Under the pieces are notes generated by a model. The model saw only the letters and a program-made list of their open reading frames with translations, was not told the DNA's origin and ran no database searches. A stretch of DNA of 37,647 bases from Planctomycetota bacterium (GTDB taxonomy: Bacteria > Planctomycetota > Phycisphaerae > Sedimentisphaerales > Anaerohalosphaeraceae), in the NCBI GenBank assembly GCA_013349435.1, contig DUZQ01000028.1:1-37647 (forward strand). The letters run 5' to 3'. Shown piece after piece: positions 16,693-25,692 of this stretch. The position numbers and the translations under genes were made by a program. Position 1 is the first letter of the stretch. Every line of letters starts with the position of its first letter.

Positions 16693-18441
16693 TTACATCG
16701 CGGTGGCGATTGTTTCTCTGGCCACTTCCTCGATTGTCGTTGTCCCGTTGTACACAAGGTCCAGCCCATTGTCCCTAAGAAGCCTCATCCCGTTTCTGCG
16801 TGCGGCCTCATTCAACACTGCCGTTGAACTGCGATTTATAACCAAGTCCCGCAATTCATCATTAAACGTCATAATCTCGAAAATTCCCGCTCGACCCCGG
16901 TAGCCCGTGTTGTTACACACCTCACAACCCTTACCATAATAAAACTTCCTGCCGGCGACCTCTTCGGGCTTAAGACCTAACTCCAACAACGTTTCTTCGC
17001 TTGGCTCAAACTCCCTCTTACAGTTGGTGCAAATCTTTCTTACCAATCGCTGAGCTATGATTCCTTCCAGCGTGGCGGTTACAAGAAACGGCTCAAGCCC
17101 AAGGTCCAGAAGCCGCGCAATCGTACTGGGAGCATCGTTTGTATGAAGAGTCGAAAACACAAGATGTCCCGTCAGCGACGCCTGTATGGCAATCTGACCG
17201 GTCTCTAAGTCACGAATCTCACCGACCATCACAATGTCAGGGTCCTGTCGAAGTATCGAACGAAGACATCTTGCAAACGTCAGACCGATATCCGGATTTA
17301 TCTGAATCTGAATAAGACCGTCGATATCATATTCAACCGGGTTCTCCGTTGTAATTATCTTGGTCTCAATCGAATTTAATTCCTTAAGGGCGGAATATAA
17401 TGTTGTCGTCTTACCACAGCCGGTCGGACCCGTTGTTATCACTATTCCGTTTGGCTTGTGTATCAACTGTCTTACCTGTTCCATGTCATAATCAGACAAA
17501 CCAAGCATATCCAGTTTCAAATCGAGCTGACTCCTGTCCAGTATACGAAGTACCACGCTTTCACCAAACATCGTAGGAAGAACGCTTACGCGAAGGTCAA
17601 CAGGATTGCCGCCGACCACCAGCGGTATTCTGCCGTCCTGGGGTAATCGCCTTTCGGCAATGTCAAGGTCCGCCATAACCTTTATACGTGAGCTTAGGGC
17701 TACTGCAATATGCTTCGGCGGAGGCACCATCTCATAAAGAACACCGTCAATTCGATATCTCATCTTGTACTCATCTTCAAAAGGCTCGAAATGAATATCG
17801 GAAGCTTTGTCTCTAATCGCCTGAAGCAGTACAAGATTCAACAACTTCTTCACCGGATTAGACTCTGCCAGTTCCTTAAGCTCCTCAAGGTCAATACTCG
17901 CGTCCCGACCTCGAAATTCCGTTAAGTCGGCATCCTCCTCAATCTCACCTATCAATTCGTTTATGCTCTCTTCCTTATCCGCATAATGCTTGTTCAACGC
18001 CTTTTCAAGCGAAGAAGGGTCAGTAACTTTGGCTTTTATATTGAACCCCATTAGGGTACCTAAATCGTCTGTAGCCCTAAAATTGTCAGGGCTGTCAAGA
18101 GCAACCGTCAACTCTTTTTTCTTTTTATCATACTCAAGCGGTATAATCCGATAGGTTCTGGCCATTTGTGCGGGTACAAAAGCAATTACATCATTTGGAA
18201 TTTCGTCAACATCCATTTTTACGAATTCCATCCCCCTCTGACCCGCAAGCGCTATACCAAGCTCCTCCTCACTAACCAACTCAAGCTCCAAAAGTATCTC
18301 TCCGAGCTTCTGCTTTCCACCCCGCTGTTGCTGTAACTTCAGACATTCATGAACCTTATCACGGGTCAATAGCCCCATCTTCGTAAAGATTCGACCTAGC
18401 GCCCTGCCCTTTAACTGTTTTACAGGTGGCATCTTCGCCAT
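16693..18441 (-). CDS. gspE: Type II secretion assembly ATPase GspE
   Basis: GspE is the hexameric cytoplasmic ATPase that drives pseudopilus assembly. The 582 residues contain an N-terminal MshEN/N1-type domain (about 10-155), the N2 domain (about 195-300, SDIHFEPFEDEYKMRYRIDG), Walker A GPTGCGKT (338-345), and Walker B DIVMVGE with catalytic Glu 408. The His box (TGHLVFSTLHT) and a four-cysteine zinc motif (C471, C474, C506, C509) follow. All catalytic positions are present. AGGGTG lies seven bases before the ATG at 18441. It heads the secretion operon behind the promoter at 18508-18536. Confidence 0.95.
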   Translation of the reverse strand: MAKMPPVKQLKGRALGRIFTKMGLLTRDKVHECLKLQQQRGGKQKLGEILLELELVSEEELGIALAGQRGMEFVKMDVDEIPNDVIAFVPAQMARTYRIIPLEYDKKKKELTVALDSPDNFRATDDLGTLMGFNIKAKVTDPSSLEKALNKHYADKEESINELIGEIEEDADLTEFRGRDASIDLEELKELAESNPVKKLLNLVLLQAIRDKASDIHFEPFEDEYKMRYRIDGVLYEMVPPPKHIAVALSSRIKVMADLDIAERRLPQDGRIPLVVGGNPVDLRVSVLPTMFGESVVLRILDRSQLDLKLDMLGLSDYDMEQVRQLIHKPNGIVITTGPTGCGKTTTLYSALKELNSIETKIITTENPVEYDIDGLIQIQINPDIGLTFARCLRSILRQDPDIVMVGEIRDLETGQIAIQASLTGHLVFSTLHTNDAPSTIARLLDLGLEPFLVTATLEGIIAQRLVRKICTNCKREFEPSEETLLELGLKPEEVAGRKFYYGKGCEVCNNTGYRGRAGIFEIMTFNDELRDLVINRSSTAVLNEAARRNGMRLLRDNGLDLVYNGTTTIEEVARETIATAM

Positions 18442-18507
18442 TTTAACACCCTATAAATATCAATTTTTTTCCTGATATATCCTAAAATACATTGTTCCCT
18501 CGTTTAT

Positions 18508-18536
18508 ATTATACGAACGTAAGCAATTACCGGCAA
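18508..18536 (-). promoter_or_regulatory. Sigma70 promoter of the gsp operon
   Basis: Minus strand TTGCCG (18531-18536), 17-bp spacer, TATAAT (18508-18513), start near 18501, about 60 nt before the gspE ATG. With the terminator at 18610-18638 just upstream, it fills the 344-bp gap 18442-18785, which is AT-rich and holds no gene. Confidence 0.7.
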
Positions 18537-18609
18537 GATAATTACAAATCGGACATTTAGTATTTATGACAAATATTTTAAATATAAATATAAAAACGCT
18601 GTTTTAACC

Positions 18610-18638
18610 AAAAAAAAAGAAAAGCCTTTGATAAGGCT
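18610..18638 (-). terminator. Rho-independent terminator downstream of pilT
   Basis: On the minus strand AGCCTT-ATCA-AAGGCT (18623-18638) is followed by TTTCTTTTTTTTT (18610-18622). It lies about 150 nt after the pilT stop and just before the gsp promoter, separating the two transcription units. Confidence 0.75.
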
Positions 18639-18785
18639 AATGAACGTTTGGACAACTGGCTAATAGGACGTCCTGTTTTGACTATTTTATCCGTAAGCCA
18701 TAATCTATTTCTGAGCTAACCTTTTGAAGCCAATGAATGCTGAACTGTTATTTTAGAAGCTCAAAGTGCATCTATCAATCTGATT

Positions 18786-19910
18786 TTATGTCTTCAAAAC
18801 AGGGCCAAAACCATCCATTTCCTTCTCTCCGCTTATACCTGGTTGCTTTTTCTCAGCTTTCTCCAACATATCACCTGGTGAACGTGCTTTATCAAGCATC
18901 TCCTCAAGTGTAATCTTTCCCGTGTCATAAAGCGTCCAAAGGTGTTCGTCAAGGAGCTGCATGCCAAGCTTTTTACCTGTTTGGATACTTGATTCTATCC
19001 TGTATGTCTTGTTTTCGCGTATAAGATTTGAAATCGCCGGCGTTACTACCATAAACTCGTAAGCTGCAACCCGTCCCTTTCCAGTCGCCAATGGACAAAG
19101 GGCCTGGCTAAGCACGGCAATAAGGTTAGTGCTCAACTGGATACGAATCTGTTCCTGCTGGTCCACGGGGAAGGCGTCGATAATCCTGTTGATCGTTCCC
19201 TGGCAACCCGTCGTGTGAACGGTGCTGAAGACGAGGTGCCCGGTCTCGGCGGCCCTGATCGCCGATTCCATAGTCTCGAGGTCTCGCAACTCACCGACCA
19301 GTATTACGTCAGGATCCTGGCGCAGTACTCGCCTCAGCGCCTCAGCAAAAGTCGGCACATCCATTCCCACTTCTCGCTGATTAACTATAGACTTTTTATG
19401 TTTGTGATAATATTCGATTGGGTGTTCAACGGTAACAATATGCCGGTCAAGGTTCTCGTTGATATAGTTTATCATCGTCGCCAATGTGGTCGTCTTTCCG
19501 CTGCCTGTAGGGCCTGTCACCAGAAACAGCCCCTGTGGCCGCCGACACAGCGCGTGGCAAATCTTCGGAAGTCCAATCTGCTCGAAAGTCATGATTTCTG
19601 AAGGTATAAGCCTCAGAACAAGTGAAATATTGCCTTTTTGACGGAAAATTGCCGTACGAAAACGACCCGCGTCACCAAAGGCGAAGCCAAAATCTGTCCC
19701 GCCTACCTCTTGAAGCTCCTGTTGATTCTTTTCGGGAGTAATACTTTTCATCAGACCCACCGTATCGTCCGGCTCAAGTATCTTTGTCTCAAGTGACCGC
19801 AGACGCCCGTGCATTCTCAATACCGGGGGTCGTCCTGTAACAAGATGCAAATCTGAACCTCCCATCTTGATACAGGCATCCAATAACCTGTCAATGTGAA
19901 GTGTTGCCAT
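18786..19910 (-). CDS. pilT: Pilus retraction ATPase PilT
   Basis: PilT hydrolyses ATP to depolymerise type IV pili. The 374 residues show the PilT N-terminal pattern (GGSDLHLVTGRPPVLRMHGRL), Walker A GPTGSGKT (133-140), Walker B DVILVGE with Glu 207, and AIRAAETGHLVFSTVHT, which separates PilT from assembly ATPases. The four-cysteine zinc motif of GspE/PilB is absent, as expected. The C-terminus is extended by about 25 polar residues. AGGA lies seven bases before the ATG at 19910. It follows pilB by 70 bp and is closed by the terminator at 18610. Its presence means the machine has a retraction motor, more a pilus trait than a strict type II secretion trait. Confidence 0.92.
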   Translation of the reverse strand: MATLHIDRLLDACIKMGGSDLHLVTGRPPVLRMHGRLRSLETKILEPDDTVGLMKSITPEKNQQELQEVGGTDFGFAFGDAGRFRTAIFRQKGNISLVLRLIPSEIMTFEQIGLPKICHALCRRPQGLFLVTGPTGSGKTTTLATMINYINENLDRHIVTVEHPIEYYHKHKKSIVNQREVGMDVPTFAEALRRVLRQDPDVILVGELRDLETMESAIRAAETGHLVFSTVHTTGCQGTINRIIDAFPVDQQEQIRIQLSTNLIAVLSQALCPLATGKGRVAAYEFMVVTPAISNLIRENKTYRIESSIQTGKKLGMQLLDEHLWTLYDTGKITLEEMLDKARSPGDMLEKAEKKQPGISGEKEMDGFGPVLKT

Positions 19911-19980
19911 TTTTTAATCCTGAAATATATAAATATTTATGTTACTGCGCTTTAGCGCCTCATCAACTTACCGCTATCTC

Positions 19981-21696
19981 TTACTCATCAACAACCATGC
20001 CTTCGGTTTGTGCCGTCCTGGCCACCTCCGCAGGAGTCGTAACACCTTTGAAAACTTTAAGCTTTCCATCTTCAAGCAATGTTCTCATACCGCCTGCGCG
20101 GGCGGCTTTGCGCAAAACGCCGGCCGGTGCCTTGTTAAAGGCCAGCTCTCTAAGCTCGTTATTCATCTGGAGCATCTCGAATATTGCCACTCGGCCCTTG
20201 TAGCCCGTATTCTGGCATTTTGCACACCCGGCCCCTTTGTAAACAGGCGTCTTCTTCAAATCTTCGGCCTTGATATTAAGTAACCTGAGAAAATGCGGGT
20301 CCGGCTCCTTATCCTCCACTTTGCAGCCGCTACATATCACCCTGACGAGTCTTTGGGCCATTATCGCCTGTATTGAACTGGCAACCAGAAACGGCTTTAC
20401 GCCCATATCGAGCAAACGAGCAATTGCACTCGGGGCGTCGTTGGTATGAAGAGTGCTGAAAACAAGGTGACCTGTAAGAGCGGCCTGAATGGCAATATCC
20501 GCTACTTCACCGTCGCGAATCTCACCAATAAGGATAATATTCGGGGCCTGACGAAGCATTGAACGAAGAATTTTAGAAAAGCTCAAGTCAATTTCCGTCC
20601 TGACCTGGCACTGATTGATACCGACAATGTTATATTCGACCGGGTCTTCAGCGGTAATAATTTTCTTATCCGGGCGGTTCAGTTCCATCAATGCAGAATA
20701 CAACGTGGTGGTTTTGCCGCTACCGGTAGGACCTGTAACAAGGAAAATACCATTAGGCCTTTTGATTATTCGCTGAAATCGGTCGTAATCATCCGGCTCG
20801 AAGCCAAGTGCCTGAATGCCGATATTTACCGATTCCGGTCGCAGAATACGAAGAACTATGCTTTCACCGTGATATCCCGGCAGAGCGGAGACGCGGAAGT
20901 CTATATTCTGACCGTCCACATTTCGCATGATTCTCCCGTCCTGCGGAAGACGCTTTTCGGCAATATCCATACCCGAAAGGATCTTCATTCGAGTGGTCAC
21001 CGGTGCCTGCATATTCTTGGGAATATTATCCCTTTCCACGCAAACACCATCAATTCGATAGCGAATACGAACGCGGTCCGACATCGGCTCAACGTGGATA
21101 TCACTAGCACGCATGCGGCAGGCTTCGTCTATTATCAGATTAACCAGCCGGATTATCGGTCCTTCTTCCTCACCCTCTTCGGCCCCGGCGCGTTGCACTT
21201 CAGCTTCTATTGCGTGCCCGGCGGCTACAAGCTCTGCGGCTGTGGCGTCAATACTGCTTCTGACTTCATCCATCTTCTGAAATATATACGACCTTATCTT
21301 AGCGGGATTCGCATAGCAGCATTCCAGCTCCGCATTCAGACGAAAACGAAGCAAATCCAGTGTATCAAGGTCGAGCGGGTCGCTGATAATCAGCTTCATA
21401 GTGCCGTTATCCATACCCAGAGGCAGAATCAAATGTTTCCGCATCAACTCCTCCGGGATGAGTTTCCTCGCGCTTTGAGGAATCTCCTGTTCGTCAAGGT
21501 CGATATACTCCAGGCCGAACTGTTCGGCGATTTTACGGCTTAAATCCTCTTCGTTAATCAGCCCCAGTTCAATCAGGGTCTCACCGAGCCGCTTGTTATC
21601 AGCCTTAGACTTCTTTATTGCCTTAACCAGCGGTTCTTTCTCGACCAGACCGCTGCGATAAAGTATCTCGCCTAAATGTTTGCGTTTTTTTGCCAT
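19981..21696 (-). CDS. pilB: Pilus/secretion assembly ATPase, PilB/GspE family (second copy)
   Basis: A second assembly ATPase of 571 residues with the same order as gspE: MshEN-type N-terminal domain (about 5-145), N2 domain (SDIHVEPMSDRVRIRYRIDG, about 198-217), Walker A GPTGSGKT (322-329), Walker B NIILIGE with Glu 392, His box, and CSGC/CAKC zinc cysteines. The segment before Walker B is LRQAPN instead of the usual LRQDPD, a small departure. It has its own strong promoter directly after cinA and lies upstream of pilT, so an extension/retraction pair is likely. Whether it serves a separate type IV pilus or the same apparatus as gspE cannot be told here. The ribosome-binding site AAGG is close to the ATG at 21696. 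Confidence 0.9.
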   Translation of the reverse strand: MAKKRKHLGEILYRSGLVEKEPLVKAIKKSKADNKRLGETLIELGLINEEDLSRKIAEQFGLEYIDLDEQEIPQSARKLIPEELMRKHLILPLGMDNGTMKLIISDPLDLDTLDLLRFRLNAELECCYANPAKIRSYIFQKMDEVRSSIDATAAELVAAGHAIEAEVQRAGAEEGEEEGPIIRLVNLIIDEACRMRASDIHVEPMSDRVRIRYRIDGVCVERDNIPKNMQAPVTTRMKILSGMDIAEKRLPQDGRIMRNVDGQNIDFRVSALPGYHGESIVLRILRPESVNIGIQALGFEPDDYDRFQRIIKRPNGIFLVTGPTGSGKTTTLYSALMELNRPDKKIITAEDPVEYNIVGINQCQVRTEIDLSFSKILRSMLRQAPNIILIGEIRDGEVADIAIQAALTGHLVFSTLHTNDAPSAIARLLDMGVKPFLVASSIQAIMAQRLVRVICSGCKVEDKEPDPHFLRLLNIKAEDLKKTPVYKGAGCAKCQNTGYKGRVAIFEMLQMNNELRELAFNKAPAGVLRKAARAGGMRTLLEDGKLKVFKGVTTPAEVARTAQTEGMVVDE

Positions 21697-21734
21697 AGGC
21701 CTTTATTTACACAACAAATTCCTGCAAATGACTA

Positions 21735-21763
21735 ATTATACCAAAATAGTGTGCCACAGTCAA
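21735..21763 (-). promoter_or_regulatory. Strong sigma70 promoter for pilB-pilT
   Basis: Minus strand TTGACT (21758-21763), 17-bp spacer, perfect TATAAT (21735-21740); start near 21728, 32 nt before the pilB ATG. The -35 box begins two bases after the cinA stop codon. Confidence 0.72.
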
Positions 21764-21765
21764 AC

Positions 21766-22998
21766 TTACAGTTTGAGCCTCAGCATATTTAATGCGGTCA
21801 GTGCCGTCCGATAACGAATATGCCCCCTTGAGTGAGAAAAGATGTAACGCTGTATGTCCTTCCACCCCGGCCCGGTTACGGCAATATAAACCAGTCCCAC
21901 CGGTTTTTGCTCGGTTCCTCCGCCCGGCCCGGCTATTCCCGTAACGGCAATTGCAAAATCCGTATCCGCCCTTGCCAAGACACCTTCTGCCATCGCAATA
22001 GCAACTTCTTTACTTACTGAGCCGTGTTTTTCTATCAAGGCACCATCAACTCCAAGCTCGCGTACCTTGACTTCATTGCTGTAAGTTATCCAACCACACT
22101 TAAAATAATCGCTCGAACCGGGCACATCCGTCAATAACTTACCGATAAGCCCCCCGGTACACGATTCAGCCACCGCAAGGCTCTTTCGGAGCTTCCGCAA
22201 TTTCGCCCCTATAACTTCAGCCAGAGTCTGCTCATCCCGGCCGTAAACAATGTCGCCCAAAAGCGCCCGAAGCTGTTGAGAATCTTTTTCAATCATATCC
22301 TCAGCAATAGCCCTGTCTGCAGCAGTTGCGACAATGTGCAGTGTGATGACTCCTCCACTGACTGTGCAATTGATGAGCGGATTTCTGTTACGTTGCATCG
22401 AATTACCAAGCTTTTCGGCGATGACGGACTCGCCCGTCCCAAAGCAGTTGAGTTTTCGAGAAAGGACAACCTGCCCGCCGCCGGCCTGTTTGAGTCTGGG
22501 GGAAACGGACCGGGCAAACATCTGAGTCATTTCTTCCGGCACGCCGGGCAGGCAAATAAAAATCTTATCGTTGAGTTCGGCCATAATGCCCGGCGCAGTT
22601 CCAACGTTATTTGCAATTGCCCGGGCACCTGCCGGGATGTAAGCCTGAACCTTGTTTTTTTCCGACATCTTTAGGTCGCGCCTTTTGAAAAAATCTGATA
22701 TGCGTGACAACAGCTCCTCGCTGAATTCCAGTTCTACCTGCAAGAACCTCGCCAGTGCCTGCCTTGTCAGGTCATCGTCTGTAGGCCCAAGTCCGCCGGT
22801 AATAAGGATAATGTCCGCCTGTTGTGCCGCCTGAGATAATACCCGGCTTATCGAATCTATCCGGTCGCCAACGGTGTAACAACTGACGGCGGGGATTCCC
22901 ATCGCCATAAGCTCCCTGCTGAGATAGGATGCGTTTGTGTTTACAGTAAGCCCCGCCAAAAGCTCATTGCCCACACTGATTATGCACGCCTTTTTCAT
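21766..22998 (-). CDS. cinA: CinA family protein (MoCF domain plus NMN deamidase-like domain)
   Basis: CinA proteins act in pyridine nucleotide recycling: ADP-ribose pyrophosphatase in the N-terminal molybdopterin-binding-like domain and, in many bacteria, nicotinamide mononucleotide deamidase in the C-terminal PncC domain. The 410 residues show MKKACIISVGNELLAG, TGGLGPTDDDLT (about 68-79), CLPGVPEEM, and in the C-terminal domain AVAESCTGGLIG with a conserved AVTGIAGPGGG. Both domains look complete and length is normal. The ATG at 22998 overlaps the dehydrogenase stop codon by one base (TGATG), with AGGA five bases upstream, so translation is coupled; a TTG one codon earlier is less likely. 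Confidence 0.93.
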   Translation of the reverse strand: MKKACIISVGNELLAGLTVNTNASYLSRELMAMGIPAVSCYTVGDRIDSISRVLSQAAQQADIILITGGLGPTDDDLTRQALARFLQVELEFSEELLSRISDFFKRRDLKMSEKNKVQAYIPAGARAIANNVGTAPGIMAELNDKIFICLPGVPEEMTQMFARSVSPRLKQAGGGQVVLSRKLNCFGTGESVIAEKLGNSMQRNRNPLINCTVSGGVITLHIVATAADRAIAEDMIEKDSQQLRALLGDIVYGRDEQTLAEVIGAKLRKLRKSLAVAESCTGGLIGKLLTDVPGSSDYFKCGWITYSNEVKVRELGVDGALIEKHGSVSKEVAIAMAEGVLARADTDFAIAVTGIAGPGGGTEQKPVGLVYIAVTGPGWKDIQRYIFSHSRGHIRYRTALTALNMLRLKL

Positions 22999-24038
22999 CA
23001 ATTTCCTACCTTGATTAGTGCTTTGACCACACCATCGCAGTACGCTGCGACCATATCGAAGGCCTTCTGCGCATTTTCGAACTCAAACCTGTGAGTGAGC
23101 ATGAAATCTACATCGGCCTTGCCCGATGCGATCAAATCGATGGCCGACTGCGTACACTTGTTTTGCCTGCGAACGTTTATTATTGTAATCTCCTTCCTTC
23201 GCATCTTCTCGGCGATAAAGGAAACCCGGTCGAACCTCGGTATCCCAACAACCATCAGCTTGCCCCCGGGCCGAAGCAGTTCTATCCCCTCGTCGAGTGT
23301 TTCCTGTTCGCCGGCACACTCGAATACGACGTCCATTCCATCCGGCTCCTGCTCGCGAATAGATTCAACAATATCTTCCTCATCCGGATTCCCCGACCAG
23401 ACGGCCCCGGCTTGTTTTGCAATATCAACGCGCTGGGCTACCTTGTCTGTCATATAAATAGACTTTACACTTTGTGCCCGCAGTGCAACAAAACAACTCA
23501 GGCCTATCGGACCGGAACCGAGAACCGCGATTTTTGCTCCCGGACCGGTTTGCGAACATTGGACGGCATAGACACCGATAGAAAACGGCTCACATAAAGC
23601 CCCCTGCTCAAGGGTAACCCTTCCTGCTGTCGGAAAGCAGCAATCCTCGGGCATTACAATATATTCACACAAACAGCCTTGCGCCTGTCCCGGACAGGCC
23701 AAAAACCGTATATTCCTGCACGTGTTTTCCCTGCCGGCTCTGCACTGCTCGCAACTGCCGCATGACATCGCAGGGTCCACTACAACTTCATCGCCGACTT
23801 TAATCCTGGTTGTCTTGTTACCTGTTTGAACAACCGTTGCTGAAAACTCATGGCCTACAATCCAGGGGAACTGAACTAAATCCGTACCGATTCTACCCGT
23901 TTCGTAGTAGTGCACATCACTGCCGCACACACCTACACATTCGACCTTCAGCAGAACATCGGTATCATTTTCAATTATAGGTTTTGCCACATCCCGCAAC
24001 TCCATTTGCCTGATACCCGTCAGCACCTGCGCTCGCAT
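22998..24038 (-). CDS. Zinc-dependent medium-chain dehydrogenase, sorbitol/xylitol dehydrogenase-like
   Basis: A 346-residue medium-chain alcohol dehydrogenase. Catalytic zinc ligands fit C38, H63/E64 (VGHE) and E150; four structural-zinc cysteines are at 93, 96, 99 and 107. The Rossmann motif LGSGPIGL (173-180) binds NAD(P). The VGVCGSDVHYYETGRIG segment is typical of the polyol branch (sorbitol, xylitol, threonine dehydrogenases), so an NAD-dependent polyol oxidation is likely, but the substrate cannot be fixed. GGAG stands nine bases before the ATG at 24038. It starts 12 bp after the GTPase gene and overlaps cinA, so it belongs to the fumarase-GTPase-dehydrogenase-cinA unit; no functional link between these is obvious. 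Confidence 0.88.
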   Translation of the reverse strand: MRAQVLTGIRQMELRDVAKPIIENDTDVLLKVECVGVCGSDVHYYETGRIGTDLVQFPWIVGHEFSATVVQTGNKTTRIKVGDEVVVDPAMSCGSCEQCRAGRENTCRNIRFLACPGQAQGCLCEYIVMPEDCCFPTAGRVTLEQGALCEPFSIGVYAVQCSQTGPGAKIAVLGSGPIGLSCFVALRAQSVKSIYMTDKVAQRVDIAKQAGAVWSGNPDEEDIVESIREQEPDGMDVVFECAGEQETLDEGIELLRPGGKLMVVGIPRFDRVSFIAEKMRRKEITIINVRRQNKCTQSAIDLIASGKADVDFMLTHRFEFENAQKAFDMVAAYCDGVVKALIKVGN

Positions 24039-24050
24039 TGATTCATACTC

Positions 24051-25091
24051 CTAAACATTGAATCTGAAGTTTATGATATCGCCGTCGTGGACGATGTAGG
24101 TCTTGCCTTCGAGTCTTACTTTTCCGGCGGCTTTTACGGCCTTTTCATCGCCCAAATCTTTCAAGTCGCCGAAAGCCATGGTCTCTGCACGTATGAAGCC
24201 CCGTTTAATATCGGTGTGGACCTTGCCCGCTGCGTCCAAAGCGCACGTACCTTTTCTTATCGGCCAGGCACGAACCTCATCTTTGCCGATTGTCAAAAAG
24301 CTTATCAGCCCAAGCGTCGCATAGCAGCTTTGGACAAATCTTTTCACAGCGGGGGCTGTTATTCCCAAATCCGTCATGAATTCTGCCCGGCTGGCTGCGT
24401 CCAACTGAGCTAACTCGCTTTCCAGCTTCGCACACAATGTTACAACCTGAACGGATTCATCAAGATTGTCAAATTTGAATTCTTCACTTAATCTGTCCTC
24501 GGCAACGTTAATCACCACCATCATCGGCTTTGCCGTCAAAAGACCTAATGACTTTATCAATTCAAGCTCATGTTCGTTTTCTATTAGTGTCTTGACCGGT
24601 TTTTCCGCCTCTAATCCTTCCTGCAGTTTCAACTGCAACGCAAGCTCGGCCTTGTCATGGGCCTGCGTTTTTGTGGGCTTGTGAATCTGCTTTTCCAGTT
24701 TGCCTATGCGGGTGGTTACCAACTCCAAATCAGCCAACAACAATTCCGTCTTCAAAACGGTCAGGTTCTTTGCCGGATTCGAATTGTCACCATAAGCTTT
24801 CACGACTATTACGAACATATCGACCGTCCGCACCTGCTCAAACAAACGTCTTGCCGCCGCCCGCGTGTGCTCATCTGCAAAAGAAAGGCCCGGCAAATCA
24901 AGGCAATCTACAGTGGCATACACAGGTTTTCTACGCTCATAATGTGCAGCCAGCCAGTCCAACCGCTCATCCGGCACCGACACAACTTCCTCGACTACAC
25001 CCTCTCCACTGGCACGGAACGGCTTACCACTTAAAGCCGAAAGAAGTGTGCTCTTGCCTGACTGCATTAAGCCGATTAAGGCCACCTTCAT
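24051..25091 (-). CDS. YchF/OLA1-like P-loop NTPase with TGS-type C-terminus
   Basis: The 346 residues match the layout of YchF (ribosome-associated, ATP-preferring GTPase-family protein). There is a P-loop GLMQSGKST (7-15), Switch II DLPG (65-68), a coiled-coil insertion (about 110-175), and NVAE (195-198) where YchF has NxxE instead of NKxD, consistent with ATP use. The C-terminal YchF domain has AWPIRKGTCALDAAGKVHTD and ends in IVHDGDIINFRFNV. The P-loop deviates from the usual PNVGKST and the sequence is somewhat short, so this is probably a divergent paralogue rather than the housekeeping YchF. It lies 15 bp after the fumarase-type gene and 12 bp before the dehydrogenase. Confidence 0.83.
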   Translation of the reverse strand: MKVALIGLMQSGKSTLLSALSGKPFRASGEGVVEEVVSVPDERLDWLAAHYERRKPVYATVDCLDLPGLSFADEHTRAAARRLFEQVRTVDMFVIVVKAYGDNSNPAKNLTVLKTELLLADLELVTTRIGKLEKQIHKPTKTQAHDKAELALQLKLQEGLEAEKPVKTLIENEHELELIKSLGLLTAKPMMVVINVAEDRLSEEFKFDNLDESVQVVTLCAKLESELAQLDAASRAEFMTDLGITAPAVKRFVQSCYATLGLISFLTIGKDEVRAWPIRKGTCALDAAGKVHTDIKRGFIRAETMAFGDLKDLGDEKAVKAAGKVRLEGKTYIVHDGDIINFRFNV

Positions 25092-25106
25092 ATGTATTTT
25101 TCCTAA

Positions 25107-25640
25107 TTAGCGGTCATATACTGTATTGCCATGCGCATCGTAAGCCACTATCGCCGGAAATTCGGCTACTTCCAATCTCCTTATCGCTTCTGTGCCTAAT
25201 TCTTCGTAGGCAACCACCTCGGCTGAGGTTATATGCTTGCTCAAAAGTGCACCCGCGCCGCCGATTGCCGAAAAGTGAACCGCTCCATATTTTACAAGCG
25301 CAGCTTGCACCTCTTGTGAGCGGTAGCCTTTGCCTATCATCCCTTTAAGCCCGGCTGCTATCAGCTTCGGGCTGAATGCATCCATCCTTGAAGCTGTAGT
25401 CGGCCCAGCCGCTCCAATCACCCGGCCCGCCCCTGCCGTTGTAGGACCAACGAAGTAAATTATTTGGCCGATAAGAGCTACAGGAAGCGAGTTGCCCGCA
25501 TCGATAAGTCCGCACAGCTTCTTATGCGCCATATCACGAGCGGTATAAACAGCGCCACTAATCAGCACCTCATCGCCCGCCCTGAGCGATATTACATCCT
25601 CATCAATCAACGGCGTTTTCAAAACTTTGACCTCACTCAT
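25107..25640 (-). CDS. Fe-S type fumarate/tartrate hydro-lyase, beta subunit
   Basis: The 177 residues correspond to the C-terminal domain of class I fumarases, or to the separate beta subunit of two-subunit fumarate/L-tartrate dehydratases, which add or remove water with a 4Fe-4S cluster held by the alpha subunit. Motifs seen are ISGAVYTARDMAHKKL (about 28-43), GPTTASRMD (about 79-87) and SAIGGAGALLSKHI. The alpha subunit is expected next to it but is not in the window; upstream is the divergent etfB. The ATG at 25640, with AGGGG eight bases upstream, is preferred to a GTG one codon earlier. It heads the minus-strand operon behind the promoter at 25690-25718. Confidence 0.88.
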   Translation of the reverse strand: MSEVKVLKTPLIDEDVISLRAGDEVLISGAVYTARDMAHKKLCGLIDAGNSLPVALIGQIIYFVGPTTAGAGRVIGAAGPTTASRMDAFSPKLIAAGLKGMIGKGYRSQEVQAALVKYGAVHFSAIGGAGALLSKHITSAEVVAYEELGTEAIRRLEVAEFPAIVAYDAHGNTVYDR

Positions 25641-25663
25641 CACTTATGCCCCTGCTCTGTCTA

Positions 25664-25684
25664 TGAACTACGAACTAATAACTG
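25664..25684. repeat. Short 7-bp repeat in the fumarase leader
   Basis: Three units, TGAACTA, CGAACTA and ATAACTG, of the same family as the large arrays. Here they lie between a promoter and the gene it serves, not at a stop codon. Confidence 0.6.
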
Positions 25685-25692
25685 ATATCAGT
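25681..25692. promoter_or_regulatory. 12-bp palindrome overlapping the fumarase -10 box
   Basis: ACTGATATCAGT is a perfect 12-bp palindrome that overlaps the -10 box (25690-25695) and probable start site of the minus-strand promoter. It is placed like a repressor operator; the regulator is unknown. Confidence 0.4.
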
